Both the position numbers and the translations under genes were made by a program. This document shows, in pieces, positions 1-10,198 of a DNA stretch of 64,000 bases (its first letter is position 1; each line of letters begins with the position of its first letter). The notes below the pieces were generated by a model that had not been told where the DNA came from, made no database searches, and saw only the letters and a program-made list of their open reading frames with translations. The stretch is from Hyphomicrobiales bacterium (GTDB lineage: Bacteria; Pseudomonadota; Alphaproteobacteria; Rhizobiales; Rhizobiaceae): the NCBI GenBank assembly GCA_900472485.1, contig UCII01000004.1, forward strand, positions 186,001 to 250,000, in the 5' to 3' direction.

Positions 1-468
1 CTGGCGCAGCCACGGGGTCGAAAGTGTATTGCGATAGGACGGGTCGCCGCGCAGATCGGCTTCGATCGCTTCGGCATGTCGCTGGCCCCATGCCGCTATC
101 GGATTGAGGGCAAGCATGGTCAGAAGCCCGACGCTGAAAGCGCCCATCAGGAAGGGCGTCATGAACTGCCAGACGGAGATACCGGCCGCGCGCGCGATAA
201 CCAGCTCGCGTCGGCGATTGAGCGCGATCAGTACGGTCATGCCCACGAAGAGCGCGATGAACGGTACCGTCTGCTGCAGGATGAATGGCAGTCTGACCGC
301 CGTCATCAGCAAGCCGACGGAGACGGTATATCCGGGCAGACCGGCAAGCCGTCCAGCGGTCTCGCTGAAATCGACGAGATAAACGATCGAGAGGACGCCA
401 AGGAAGAACCAGAACGTCGTCACGATGTAACGCGTGAAGAAGTAGCGCCCGAGCGTGCCGAAAATCAT
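1..468 (-). CDS. lptG: LPS export ABC transporter permease LptG (partial, C-terminus outside window)
   Basis: This is the N-terminal part of LptG, one of the two inner-membrane permeases that with LptB extract lipopolysaccharide and pass it to the LptC-A-D bridge. The visible protein starts MIFGTLGRYFFTRYIVTTF, followed by hydrophobic segments and a stretch rich in Arg (NRRRELVIARAAG) typical of the YjgP/YjgQ fold. The start ATG (468-466) overlaps the lptF stop in an ATGA junction, so the two genes are translationally coupled in the order lptF-lptG. The reading frame is open to the window edge, so about 155 residues of an expected 360 or so are seen. Identification rests on the N-terminal fold and its pairing with lptF. 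Confidence 0.9.
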   Translation of the reverse strand, partial: MIFGTLGRYFFTRYIVTTFWFFLGVLSIVYLVDFSETAGRLAGLPGYTVSVGLLMTAVRLPFILQQTVPFIALFVGMTVLIALNRRRELVIARAAGISVWQFMTPFLMGAFSVGLLTMLALNPIAAWGQRHAEAIEADLRGDPSYRNTLSTPWLRQ

Positions 469-1643
469 GCACCGCCCCCGTTCGAGCTGCCTGGTGCAGT
501 CGGCATACGGTCCTGAACTCTTTGCCGCCAGTTACTGAGGCGGTTACGGATCGAGACGGGCATCGTCATCTTCCGGTTCCGCAGCAAGAGGATGATCGCG
601 ATAAGCGCCGCGATGATATTGATCCCGTAGAGAACGCCGATGAATTTGGCTGAATGGTCGATCTGGTTGGCAGCGTAGAAATCTGCCCAGCGCAACGCGA
701 AGGATAGGGTCAGCGCCGACACCATCGGATGCAGCCGTGCCTCACGATGTGATCGCGCGTCACCGGCGATCACCAACGATATCAGCGCAAAGATTGCCGG
801 CAGCGCCCAGTCGTTGAGGCGGCGATGCAATTCGGCGCGGTAATCGCCAGCTCTTTGTTTGTAGTCCGGATCGTTCGTATCCGGATTGAACAGGAAACCA
901 AGGCTGCGGTCGCTGGCACGGGCATTTGCCTGGCCGCGGCTTTGCGTCATATCCGACAGGTCGAAGGAATAGGAATCGAACTTGATGACCGAAACGCTGC
1001 CATCGGGCGTTTTGCGGTGAACCTCGCCGTCCTTCATCAGCAGCGACGTGCCGCTCGGATCGACAGCACCTTCCTTCGCATAATAGATGAGGTCAAAGGC
1101 CGGGTCGCGGGAATCGACCACGAACAGCCCCTTGAGAATGCGCCCAGACAAGCGCTGGGAAATCTGGACGTAGAGACCGTCTTCGATGCGCCGGAAATTC
1201 TTCTCTTCGATCACCGTGGACAGAAGGTCGGCATAGGCTTCAGCCACCATCTGGCGGGCGGCGACACGGGCCCTGGGCTCGACCACGTTATCGACGAAAA
1301 AGGAGAATACGCTGATCGCAATGGCGAGAATCATGATCGGGCGGATGATGATGCTGCGCTTCGCGCCGGCGGCCTCCATGACAGTCAGCTCGGAATCGCT
1401 GTTCATCGCGGTCAAGGTCTGCGTGATGCCGATGACGAGTGCGAAGGGCAGAACGATCGGAATGATCGTCGGCAGGATGAGCGTCGCGAGCTTTGCGAAC
1501 GAGCCCATCGACTGGCCGCTATCTGTCACGAGATTGATGCGCTGCAGGACCTGTGTGGTCCAAATAATGGCGAGCACTGGCAGCAGCGCTACCAGGAACA
1601 TCATACCGACACGCCGTACGATATATGTCTCGAATAACTTCAT
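465..1643 (-). CDS. lptF: LPS export ABC transporter permease LptF
   Basis: LptF is the partner permease of LptG in the LptB2FG complex that powers lipopolysaccharide transport from the inner membrane. The 392-residue product begins MKLFETYIVRRVGMMFLVALL. It has transmembrane segments near residues 12-35, 55-80 and 95-120, a large periplasmic domain, and three C-terminal membrane segments: the usual YjgP/YjgQ plan at normal length. The frame extends 16 codons further upstream, but the start at 1643 places the membrane entry motif at the N-terminus as in the family, so I prefer it. The stop overlaps the lptG start. The PAP2 phosphatase upstream on the same strand may also act on the envelope. 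Confidence 0.93.
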   Translation of the reverse strand: MKLFETYIVRRVGMMFLVALLPVLAIIWTTQVLQRINLVTDSGQSMGSFAKLATLILPTIIPIVLPFALVIGITQTLTAMNSDSELTVMEAAGAKRSIIIRPIMILAIAISVFSFFVDNVVEPRARVAARQMVAEAYADLLSTVIEEKNFRRIEDGLYVQISQRLSGRILKGLFVVDSRDPAFDLIYYAKEGAVDPSGTSLLMKDGEVHRKTPDGSVSVIKFDSYSFDLSDMTQSRGQANARASDRSLGFLFNPDTNDPDYKQRAGDYRAELHRRLNDWALPAIFALISLVIAGDARSHREARLHPMVSALTLSFALRWADFYAANQIDHSAKFIGVLYGINIIAALIAIILLLRNRKMTMPVSIRNRLSNWRQRVQDRMPTAPGSSNGGGA

Positions 1644-1745
1644 GCCGGCCCTTAAACGCAACAGCTGCCGAACGAGCCGACAGAGATTCACCCTCCTCTA
1701 CGCTGTTTACGTTTTTTTGGCGACAACCAACTCGAAAAAAATTCG

Positions 1746-2528
1746 TTAATTTCCGGAGATTCTTCTGTCGTGTGTCGTTTGGGATAAAGCGAGCAGCGCG
1801 GCGAATATGACAAGCGACGAAAGCCAGCCGAGGACGGCATCGGAGAGATAGTGTGCGCCAAAGGCTACTCTAAGTGCCGGAATCAGCAGCGAAACTGCCG
1901 CGATCGGCAGGGCAGCCGCCGATCGGAACGGCTGCGGAATGATGAGGATCAGACAGAATAGCCAACCAGCCGCTGCCGCTTCGCCCGAGATGAAGGAACA
2001 GTTGCTGACACATTTGCCGGCGAAGGATCCGGCATGCACGAAATCAAGCGTGCCGCCGAAGAGATCGGTCTGCCGGGGGCGTGGGCGTCCGGAGAAGGCT
2101 TTCAGCCACAGATTGACGATGAGCACGGGACCTAGGAGCAGGGAGCCGAGCGCAACCTTGAGATTGCGGGCTCTGAGCGCGTTGAAGGTCGCGCCGTGAT
2201 CCTGCCAGCATCTGAGCAGCATCCAGAGCAGCACGAAGGCGACGACATAGGGGAGTTGAAAGAATAGTTCCCTCAACAGGCGCATGTGCTGATCGCCGCT
2301 ATAAGGGAAAATGCCGCAGATCTGGTCGGGCTTGGTGCTTCCGAGGCATTGCTGCGGTTGGAAGAACATATTTGCGACGCCGAGATCGATCTGTGGAAAA
2401 AGTGAAAACAAACTCAACAAAGCCCACCAGAGACAGAAGAGAGCGATGAAGGCATCACCCGCCGTGCGCGGCCGTAGAATCTCTGGAAAGCGATCTTCGC
2501 GATTGAGGCTGTTGAAATCTATGATCAA
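1746..2528 (-). CDS. PAP2-family membrane phosphatase, possible lipid A or lipid phosphatase
   Basis: This is a membrane-bound PAP2 phosphatase of 260 residues with about six hydrophobic segments. Three motif regions are visible. KAFSGRPRP fits the KX6RP motif and RVAFGAHYLSD fits RX5HX3D. The middle motif reads SFISGEA, so the usual His of PSGH is replaced by Glu. Family members dephosphorylate lipid A (LpxE/LpxF, both known in Rhizobium), phosphatidylglycerophosphate or undecaprenyl pyrophosphate; the substrate cannot be told from the sequence. The start is a TTG preceded by GGAAAG at 5 nt spacing. The gene lies between lptF and the divergent pepA, so an envelope role is plausible but inferred. 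Confidence 0.8.
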   Translation of the reverse strand: MIIDFNSLNREDRFPEILRPRTAGDAFIALFCLWWALLSLFSLFPQIDLGVANMFFQPQQCLGSTKPDQICGIFPYSGDQHMRLLRELFFQLPYVVAFVLLWMLLRCWQDHGATFNALRARNLKVALGSLLLGPVLIVNLWLKAFSGRPRPRQTDLFGGTLDFVHAGSFAGKCVSNCSFISGEAAAAGWLFCLILIIPQPFRSAAALPIAAVSLLIPALRVAFGAHYLSDAVLGWLSSLVIFAALLALSQTTHDRRISGN

Positions 2529-2740
2529 GGCGGCTTTCCGACAAGAATTGTGCCGCCGAGGCGGCTAAAACACCATCGCGTACAGCCTACTCGCACTAAA
2601 TGACAGGGATTTGAAGCCGCTGACCGCCATATGACGCCATATATAAGGAATGCTGCGCCAAACGCTTGTATTCCTTAGTCAGACCTTGAATGATGGTTGT
2701 GCAAAGTTCTCTCACTACGACGCATATTATCGGAGCAGAA

Positions 2741-4237
2741 ATGTCTGTGAAATTCGAGATTTCCTTCGCCAAGTCGGCTCGTCTCAGCGGCGGTCTGGCC
2801 ATTCTCCTGAAAAGCACGGACAGTGAGCTGCCGGCTGGTGCCCAGAGCGCCGATCCGGTGAATGTTTTCGCCAAGGCGGCGCTGGTATCCGGCTTCAAGA
2901 GCAAAGCGTTGGGCAGTCTGGATATCATCGCCCCCGAGGCCTCGCCCGTCGACCGGATCATCGTCATCGGTGCCGGTAAGGCCAAGGGCCTGGCCGCGCA
3001 CGACTGGCTGAGGCTCGGCGGCGCCGCAGCTGCAAAAATCCGCAATACTGAGAAGGTGGCGATTTTCATAGATGCGCCTGCCGTCGAGGTGGGCGCCAAG
3101 GAAGCAGCCGATTTTGCCCTGGGCATGCTGTTGCGCGCCTATAGTTTCGATACCTATAAGACGAAGAAGGGCGATGAGGACGAGAAGGGTGCCTCCCGCA
3201 AGGCTGTGAAGGTCACGATCATCACCCAGGAGGCTGCAGCCGCCAAGAAGCTTTACGCGACCTCTGAAGCGGTGGCCGGCGGCGTGATTCTCGCGCGCGA
3301 TCTCGTCAACGAACCGCCGAATGTTCTCGGTCCCGTCGAATTTGCGGCGAAGGCGAAGGAATTGGAGAAGCTCGGTGTCGAGATCGAGATCCTGACGGAG
3401 CGTGAAATGCGCCGGCTCGGCATGGCGGCCCTGCTGGGCGTCGCGCAGGGTTCGGCCCGGCCGCCGCGGCTCGTAGTCATGCAATGGAAGGGCGGCAAGG
3501 CGAAAGACAAGCCGGTCGCCTTCATCGGCAAGGGCGTCGTCTTCGACACCGGCGGTATTTCCATCAAGCCGGCTGCCGGCATGGAGGAGATGAAAGGGGA
3601 CATGGGCGGTGCGGCAGCCGTCACCGGCCTCATGCATACGCTTGCCGCACGCGAAGCCAAGGTAAACGCCATTGGCGTCATTGGTCTTGTGGAAAACATG
3701 CCCGACGGCAATGCGCAGCGCCCGGGCGATATCGTCACCTCCATGTCCGGCCAGACGATCGAGATCATCAACACCGACGCCGAGGGCCGGCTCGTTCTCT
3801 GCGATGCGCTCTGGTACACCAACGACCGCTTCAAGCCCCAGTTCATGATCAACCTGGCGACGCTGACCGGAGCAATCCTTGTCGCGCTCGGCAACCTGCA
3901 GGCTGGCCTGTTCTGCAATGACGACAAGTTGGCAGGCGAACTGACGGCGGCAGGTCTTGCGACCGATGAGCGACTGTGGCGCATGCCGCTTGGCAAAGAC
4001 TACGACAAGATGATCGACAGCAAGTTCGCCGATATGAAGAATACCGGCGGCCGCCATGCCGGCTCGATCACCGCTGCCCAGTTCCTGAAGCGCTTCGTCG
4101 GCGACACGCCCTGGGCCCATCTCGATATCGCCGGCACGGCGATGGGTTCGGTTCAGGACGAGATCAACCAGTCCTGGGGTTCCGGGTACGGCGTGCGCCT
4201 GCTCGATGAACTGGTCCGAGCCAATTACGAATCGTGA
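2741..4237 (+). CDS. pepA: Leucyl aminopeptidase (M17 family)
   Basis: A cytosolic M17 aminopeptidase that releases N-terminal residues, preferably Leu, from peptides using two metal ions. The product has 498 residues, normal for the family. The C-terminal catalytic domain shows the metal-site segment [15 protein letters not shown] near residue 260 and the M17 signature NTDAEGRL near residue 343. The N-terminal third is the usual less conserved domain. I chose the ATG at 2741 because GGAG lies just upstream and the product then starts MSVKFEISF; the frame stays open a further 17 codons. E. coli PepA also binds DNA in plasmid-dimer resolution, but nothing here tests that. It is divergent from the PAP2 gene and followed by a palindromic repeat before holC. 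Confidence 0.95.
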   Translation: MSVKFEISFAKSARLSGGLAILLKSTDSELPAGAQSADPVNVFAKAALVSGFKSKALGSLDIIAPEASPVDRIIVIGAGKAKGLAAHDWLRLGGAAAAKIRNTEKVAIFIDAPAVEVGAKEAADFALGMLLRAYSFDTYKTKKGDEDEKGASRKAVKVTIITQEAAAAKKLYATSEAVAGGVILARDLVNEPPNVLGPVEFAAKAKELEKLGVEIEILTEREMRRLGMAALLGVAQGSARPPRLVVMQWKGGKAKDKPVAFIGKGVVFDTGGISIKPAAGMEEMKGDMGGAAAVTGLMHTLAAREAKVNAIGVIGLVENMPDGNAQRPGDIVTSMSGQTIEIINTDAEGRLVLCDALWYTNDRFKPQFMINLATLTGAILVALGNLQAGLFCNDDKLAGELTAAGLATDERLWRMPLGKDYDKMIDSKFADMKNTGGRHAGSITAAQFLKRFVGDTPWAHLDIAGTAMGSVQDEINQSWGSGYGVRLLDELVRANYES

Positions 4238-4254
4238 CCGGCCGGATTTGCAAG

Positions 4255-4354
4255 ATAGAGCCTTTCCGCTTTTCTTCGAATCGCGAAAACGCTCTATCCT
4301 TTTGGTGACGCAATTCCGAACGGAAAACCGCTTCGCACTTTTCCTGGAATTGCT
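4255..4354 (+). repeat. Composite palindromic intergenic element between pepA and holC
   Basis: Two nested palindromes fill this gap. The first runs from TAGAGC near 4256 to GCTCTA near 4297. The second pairs GCAATTCC (4310-4317) with GGAATTGC (4346-4353) and, inside it, GGAAAA with TTTTCC around the core AAAACCGCTTCGCACTTTT. A variant of that core occurs at 21074-21092, so this is a dispersed family. Such elements are common between rhizobial genes; a role in mRNA processing or termination is only inferred. Confidence 0.7.
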
Positions 4355-4368
4355 TTAGAAGAGGCGCC

Positions 4369-4818
4369 ATGACCGACGTTCTCTTCTATCATCTGACGGA
4401 ATCGAAACTTGAAGACGCCCTGCCGCCGCTGATCGACAAGAGTGTCGAACGTGGCTGGCTGGTCGCCGTGCAGATGCGTGAGCCGGCACGGCGCGATCTC
4501 CTCGATAGCCATCTATGGACCTATCGCGAGGACAGCTTTTTGCCGCATGGCACCGATGAAGGCGAAATGGCTGACCAACAGCCGGTGCTGCTGACCATTT
4601 CCTCTGACAATATAAATAACGCGACGGTGCGTTTCTTCATCGACGGCGCCGAGGCAACGGATGTCGGAGCTTATCAACGCGTCGTGCTGATGTTCGACGG
4701 CTATGATCAGGGACAGTTGGAAAGCGCGCGCGCCCAATGGAAGCGCCTGAAAGGCGAGGGACATAACCTCACCTACTGGCAGCAGACGCAAGACGGCCGC
4801 TGGGAGAAGAAGGCCTGA
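4369..4818 (+). CDS. holC: DNA polymerase III subunit chi
   Basis: HolC (chi) is part of the clamp-loader assembly of DNA polymerase III; with psi it links the loader to single-strand binding protein. The 149-residue protein begins MTDVLFYHLTESKLEDALPP and has the chi-type pattern: a beta-strand start, a helix with Leu-rich spacing, the central LLDSHLWTYREDSFLPHG segment that is highly conserved in the family, and a late RVVLMFDGYD strand. The start follows AGAAGAGG. The gene sits downstream of pepA as in many proteobacteria, although the two are separated here by about 130 bp of palindromic repeat. Confidence 0.9.
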   Translation: MTDVLFYHLTESKLEDALPPLIDKSVERGWLVAVQMREPARRDLLDSHLWTYREDSFLPHGTDEGEMADQQPVLLTISSDNINNATVRFFIDGAEATDVGAYQRVVLMFDGYDQGQLESARAQWKRLKGEGHNLTYWQQTQDGRWEKKA

Positions 4819-4845
4819 TCTTCTTCCTCTTTGCGGAAAGGTGCT

Positions 4846-5397
4846 TTAGGCGCCTTCCGACAGGATCTTCTGGATGAAATCCTTTTTCGCCGCCGTATAG
4901 GACGCGCGATCATTGGCATATTTTGCCGCAAGCTCGATCTTCAGTGCCTCATAGGCATGCGCCAAATCCGGCTCCCTGCGCAACCGGTCGCGAAAGATCA
5001 GGAAGTTGCGCCAGGTAGGGCCGCCATATTCGACCACATGCACGAGGTGCGTGCGGGTATCCCCTTGAATGTCACGACCGAAAATATGGTCGTCCGGCAC
5101 GATATTGCTGCCGGCATAGACGTAGCCGATAGACGCCATCGGCTCGACACAGGCAAGCCCATCCTCGAAACGCCGCACGCCGACGGCGATATCGATGATC
5201 GGCTTGGCCTTTATCGTTGGGATCGAGGTGCTGCCGAAATGCTGGACATCGACGGCAAGGTCTCCGAGAGCCTTGCGAATGGCAGCTTCCTCCAGCAAAT
5301 AGGCTTCGTGCCAGCTCTGGTTCGGGTCGGCGAGCTTGACGGATTTGTTGCCGACGCCGAGGCCAAAAGATTGTTCATGCTCCGATGCCATAGGCAT
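4846..5397 (-). CDS. GrpB family protein (UPF0157)
   Basis: This 183-residue cytosolic protein belongs to the GrpB/UPF0157 family, which has a nucleotidyltransferase-like fold. The diagnostic segment is VQHFGSTSIPTIKAKPIIDIAVGV near residues 51-74, with the GSTS and Pro-Ile-Ile-Asp-Ile pattern shared by the family. A later THLVHVVEYGG strand and FRDRLRREPDLAHAYEALK helix also fit. Members are sometimes fused to CoaE, but the precise reaction is unknown. A second in-frame ATG at 5391 is an equally good start. It converges with holC with only 27 bp between the stops. Confidence 0.85.
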   Translation of the reverse strand: MPMASEHEQSFGLGVGNKSVKLADPNQSWHEAYLLEEAAIRKALGDLAVDVQHFGSTSIPTIKAKPIIDIAVGVRRFEDGLACVEPMASIGYVYAGSNIVPDDHIFGRDIQGDTRTHLVHVVEYGGPTWRNFLIFRDRLRREPDLAHAYEALKIELAAKYANDRASYTAAKKDFIQKILSEGA

Positions 5398-5466
5398 CTC
5401 TCCAGTGAAGACGATGCGTCACGCTAGCACGCCGCGGGCGGCATTGTCTTCACCGGGAAAGCCTCA

Positions 5467-6390
5467 TCAATCGTAAAATGCTTCAACGAATTTGCGCTTG
5501 CCCAGCATGAAGGCATCGGCGACGTGGCGCAGCGGCGAAAGATCGACATCGGATGTCCCTGCTTTGACGATCTCTGCAAAACGGCGATAGAGCGAGGGAT
5601 ATTCGGCCTCGGGCGCCGAGAATGTGAGCTTGCCATTGACGGAAAGCTTGGAGCCACCTTCGGCCAGAACCATCTGGCCGGCATCCGTCTCGGCGACAAT
5701 ATCCCAGCTTTGCTTGCCAGTCTGGCGCCAGTCGAATTCGGCGTGGACGGGAAGGCCGGTTCCGCTCTTGAAGTGCAAGTCGGCGGCGATCGGCGAATCG
5801 CGGTTTTCAGGGAATTCGAGTGTCGCGCCGGTCAGGAAGAGCGGTGGCAGGATGTGGGTGACGATCGACAGCGCATTGATGCCCGGATCGAAGACGCCGA
5901 GCCCGCCGGCCTGCCATATCCATTCCTGGTTCGGATGCCAGTGACGGACATCTTCCTTCCAGATCACGTGAGCACTGCGGATATTGGTGCTGGCGAGGAA
6001 GCTCTTTGCCGCCTCCACTGCCGGGGCATAGCGCGAGTGCCAGCTGGCAAAGAGAGATACGCCCTTGGCCTTAGCGAGGTTTTCGAGGTCAGCGACTTCG
6101 CTCAGCGTCGCACCCGGCGGCTTTTCCATGAAAACGTGCTTGCCGGCTAAGAGTGCCTTGTAGGCGGCTTCATAACGATATTGCGGCGGCATGCAGAGAG
6201 AAACGGCATCGATGTCAGGCACGGCATCCAGCATGGCTTCGATCGTGGTGAAGGCCGGAATTCCGTCAACGGTGCCGTGACGGCTTGCGGTGGCGATCAG
6301 TTTGAAATCCGCGTTGTTCGCGATGGACGGAAGATGCTGGTCGCGGACGATCTTGCCGACACCGACGATAGCGAGGTTGATGGGGGACAT
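5467..6390 (-). CDS. Gfo/Idh/MocA oxidoreductase, probable L-arabinose/D-galactose 1-dehydrogenase
   Basis: An NAD(P)-dependent sugar dehydrogenase of 307 residues. The N-terminal Rossmann motif is AIVGVGKIVRDQHLPSI, followed by the family signature KHVFMEKPPGATL near residue 95. The block KEDVRHWHPNQEWIWQAGG followed by GVFDPGINALSIVTHILP closely resembles the L-arabinose 1-dehydrogenase of Azospirillum and the D-galactose 1-dehydrogenase of Pseudomonas, as I remember them. Such enzymes oxidise L-arabinose or D-galactose to the lactone, the first step of non-phosphorylative pentose degradation. The start at 6390 gives MSPINLAIVG; an extra 26 in-frame codons upstream lack support. The gene is divergent from the TRAP permeases, with two palindromes between them. 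Confidence 0.83.
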   Translation of the reverse strand: MSPINLAIVGVGKIVRDQHLPSIANNADFKLIATASRHGTVDGIPAFTTIEAMLDAVPDIDAVSLCMPPQYRYEAAYKALLAGKHVFMEKPPGATLSEVADLENLAKAKGVSLFASWHSRYAPAVEAAKSFLASTNIRSAHVIWKEDVRHWHPNQEWIWQAGGLGVFDPGINALSIVTHILPPLFLTGATLEFPENRDSPIAADLHFKSGTGLPVHAEFDWRQTGKQSWDIVAETDAGQMVLAEGGSKLSVNGKLTFSAPEAEYPSLYRRFAEIVKAGTSDVDLSPLRHVADAFMLGKRKFVEAFYD

Positions 6391-6429
6391 GGATGTCTCT
6401 CGATTAGTATGATTATTGAAGCGATCTTT

Positions 6430-6496
6430 ATCAGAATGCCTGATGTGGGCAAGGGCGGCAAATCGCAAATGCAGGCATCGGGTCTAATCTTAGACC
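6430..6496. promoter_or_regulatory. Two palindromes in the divergent dehydrogenase / dctQ promoter region
   Basis: The region between the two divergent genes holds ATCAG-AATGC-CTGAT at 6430-6444 and a 16-bp palindrome, GGTCTAATCTTAGACC, at 6481-6496 (two perfect 7-bp arms around TC). The second has the size and symmetry of a dimeric repressor site, for instance of a GntR-type regulator. No regulator gene is adjacent, so the binding protein is unknown. Confidence 0.5.
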
Positions 6497-6617
6497 ATTG
6501 TACCCATGCGTCATCATGCTTGGAAAACGGGTACCGGCTCTTGATTCACAGCCTGAAATCGGCACTCTTCCGCTGTGCAGCCAAAAGATCCGGGAAGAAT
6601 CGCTGCGGGGGGAAATC

Positions 6618-7193
6618 ATGAAAACATTGCTCGGCTTCAGCCGAATCGTTGACTATGTAACTGAGATCATTGGAAAATCAGTCTCATGGCTTATCCTGGT
6701 TGCCGTCTTGGTCAGCGCCGGAAACGCGATTGTCCGTAAGATTTTCAACACTTCATCCAACGCCTGGCTTGAAGCGCAATGGTATCTGTTCGGTGCCGCC
6801 TTCATGCTCGCCGCCGCCTATACGCTGCGCCAAAACGAGCATATCCGCATCGACATCGTCTATGGCTCGCTGCCGCGCCGCGTGCAGCACTGGATTGATC
6901 TCCTCGGCCACTGCCTGTTCCTGATGCCCTTCGTGCTGTTGATGGTCTACGATCTCGTGCCCTATGTCCGCACCTCCTTCCTGTCGGGAGAGGTTTCCTC
7001 GAGCGCCGGCGGCCTGATCATCTGGCCGGGCAAGGCGCTGCTGCTGGCGGGCTTCTTTCTGCTGGCGCTGCAGGGGATCTCGGAGATCATCAAGAAGATC
7101 GCAGTCATGCGCGGCGATATGGATGATCCGACACCCTATGTGCCGACGCATGCGCCGCTCGATGTCGAAACCCCGGCCGGGGAGGCGCGCTGA
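6618..7193 (+). CDS. TRAP transporter small permease subunit (DctQ type)
   Basis: The small membrane subunit of a tripartite ATP-independent periplasmic (TRAP) transporter, which drives uptake of organic acids with the sodium or proton gradient. The 191-residue protein has four hydrophobic segments (about residues 20-42, 55-75, 95-118, 140-165) and the DctQ pattern EAQWYLFGAAFMLAAAYTLRQNEHIRIDI, a strongly conserved loop. The chosen start at 6618 follows GGGGGAAATC; an upstream in-frame ATG would add 40 residues of poor quality. The stop overlaps the next gene by one base (TGATG), so the two permease subunits are coupled. Confidence 0.9.
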   Translation: MKTLLGFSRIVDYVTEIIGKSVSWLILVAVLVSAGNAIVRKIFNTSSNAWLEAQWYLFGAAFMLAAAYTLRQNEHIRIDIVYGSLPRRVQHWIDLLGHCLFLMPFVLLMVYDLVPYVRTSFLSGEVSSSAGGLIIWPGKALLLAGFFLLALQGISEIIKKIAVMRGDMDDPTPYVPTHAPLDVETPAGEAR

Positions 7194-8962
7194 TGATCGA
7201 ATTCATTGCCGTGAACATGGCGCCGATCATGTTCGCCTCGCTCATTATTTTCCTGCTTCTGGGTTATCCGGTCGCCTTTGCGCTTGCTGCGAATGGGCTG
7301 CTGTTCTTCTGGATCGGCGTCGAGCTCGCCCCCTATTCGGGAGGCACCATCAATCTCTCATGGCCGCTCCTCAATGCTCTTCCCGATCGGTTTTGGGGGG
7401 TGATGTCGAACGATACGTTGCTGGCGATCCCGTTCTTCACCTTCATGGGTATCGTGCTGGAGCGATCCGGCATGGCCGAAGATCTGCTCGACACGATCGG
7501 CCAGCTGTTCGGGCCAATCCGTGGCGGTCTTGCCTATGCGGTGATTTTCGTCGGTGCGTTGCTGGCGGCTACCACTGGTGTCGTTGCGGCCTCGGTTATC
7601 GCCATGGGTCTGATCTCCCTGCCGATCATGCTGCGCTATGGCTATGACAGGCGGGTCGCCTCCGGCGTCATCGCCGCCTCGGGCACCCTGGCGCAGATCA
7701 TCCCGCCGTCGCTCGTCCTGATCGTGCTTGCCGACCAGCTCGGCCGTTCCGTCGGCGACATGTATGCCGGCGCTCTTATTCCCGGCCTGGTGCTGACCGG
7801 TCTCTACATGCTCTACGTGCTGATCATGTCGATCGTGAAGCCGAACTCCATGCCGGCCTTGCCGAAGGAGGCTCGCTCGCTCGGCTCCGGCGTTACCTCT
7901 TTGCTCGTCGCCCTGCTGATCTGCGCCGGCGTGGCCTATGCCGCCCACATCTATCTGACCCCGACCTATGGCGGGGATGCGGATATTCTCGGTGCCACCG
8001 TCGGCGTTGCCTTCATCTATACCATTGCAGTCCTGGACAAGGGGCTGAAGTTCAACGTGATGTCCCGGCTGGCGCAGCAAGTCATCATCGTCCTCATCCC
8101 GCCATTGGCGCTGATCTTCCTCGTTCTAGGCACGATCTTTCTCGGCATCGCGACGCCGACGGAGGGTGGCGCCATGGGGGCAGTGGGTGCGCTGGCGATG
8201 GCCGCTGCCAAAGGCCGGCTGAACATGGAGGTCATCCGCTCGGCTCTGACCTCCACGACAAGGCTTTCGGCTTTCGTACTGTTCATCCTGATCGGCTCGC
8301 GCGTCTTTTCGCTGACCTTCTATGGCGTCAACGGCCATGTCTGGGTCGAGCATCTGCTGGTGTCGCTGCCCGGCGGCGAGGTCGGCTTCCTGATCGCTGT
8401 CAACCTCCTCGTCTTTGTGCTGGCCTTCTTCCTCGACTTCTTCGAGCTTGCCTTCATCATCGTGCCGCTGCTGGCGCCTGCGGCCGACAAGCTCGGCATC
8501 GACCTCATCTGGTTCGGTGTCCTGCTCGGCGTCAACATGCAGACGAGCTTCATGCACCCGCCCTTCGGTTTCGCGCTGTTCTATCTCCGCTCGGTCGCTG
8601 CCCGCGTGCCCTATCTCGACAGGGTGACGGGCAAGCAGATCGCGCCCGTCACGACGGGCCAGATCTATTGGGGATCCGTGCCCTTCGTCGGCATCCAGAT
8701 CCTGATGGTGGCATTGACGATCATGTTCCCGCAGATGGTCATGCACTACAAGGGAGCGGGAACGGGTATCGATCCCAACACGATCAAGATCGACGTCCCC
8801 GGCTTCGGCGTACCCGGCCAGGACAATGGCGGCGGCCTCGGTCTGCCGGGTCTGCAGCTTCCAGGCGGCAATCCCCTTGACGGCAAGCCGGCGGATCAGG
8901 GCGGCGGCAATCAGCCGAAGCCGCCAGCCAACGATCTCAGCCAACCTCCGTCTTTTAATTGA
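7193..8962 (+). CDS. TRAP transporter large permease subunit (DctM type) with Gly/Pro-rich C-terminal tail
   Basis: The large, ion-coupled permease of the TRAP transporter. It has 589 residues and about twelve or more membrane segments, with typical DctM features: NDTLLAIPFFTFMGIVLERSGMAEDLL near residues 75-100, SGTLAQIIPPSLVLIVLA near 160-180, and LGVNMQTSFMHPPFGFALFYLRS near 440-465. The family is often nearer 430 residues; this one belongs to a longer group with an extra central region. It ends in about 65 residues rich in Gly, Pro, Asn and Gln that are not membrane-spanning. It forms an operon with dctQ, while the likely binding protein lies downstream on the opposite strand. Confidence 0.9.
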   Translation: MIEFIAVNMAPIMFASLIIFLLLGYPVAFALAANGLLFFWIGVELAPYSGGTINLSWPLLNALPDRFWGVMSNDTLLAIPFFTFMGIVLERSGMAEDLLDTIGQLFGPIRGGLAYAVIFVGALLAATTGVVAASVIAMGLISLPIMLRYGYDRRVASGVIAASGTLAQIIPPSLVLIVLADQLGRSVGDMYAGALIPGLVLTGLYMLYVLIMSIVKPNSMPALPKEARSLGSGVTSLLVALLICAGVAYAAHIYLTPTYGGDADILGATVGVAFIYTIAVLDKGLKFNVMSRLAQQVIIVLIPPLALIFLVLGTIFLGIATPTEGGAMGAVGALAMAAAKGRLNMEVIRSALTSTTRLSAFVLFILIGSRVFSLTFYGVNGHVWVEHLLVSLPGGEVGFLIAVNLLVFVLAFFLDFFELAFIIVPLLAPAADKLGIDLIWFGVLLGVNMQTSFMHPPFGFALFYLRSVAARVPYLDRVTGKQIAPVTTGQIYWGSVPFVGIQILMVALTIMFPQMVMHYKGAGTGIDPNTIKIDVPGFGVPGQDNGGGLGLPGLQLPGGNPLDGKPADQGGGNQPKPPANDLSQPPSFN

Positions 8963-9005
8963 TGCACACGGCGCGCATCGGCCTGCTTGTCGACCCAACA
9001 CAACG

Positions 9006-9051
9006 AAAAACCCCGGAGCGTGAACTGACCCCGCTCCGAGGTTTCCTCTTT
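9006..9051. terminator. Bidirectional terminator between dctM and dctP
   Basis: A stem of CCCCGGAGCG (9011-9020) and CGCTCCGAGG (9032-9041) with one mismatch is flanked by AAAAA on the left and TTTCCTCTTTT on the right. It lies between convergent genes, so it can end transcription from both sides. Confidence 0.75.
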
Positions 9052-9068
9052 TGGGATCGGCTATTCGA

Positions 9069-10178
<1,110 letters not shown>

Positions 10179-10198
10179 CTAATACTCCCCCCGGATAC

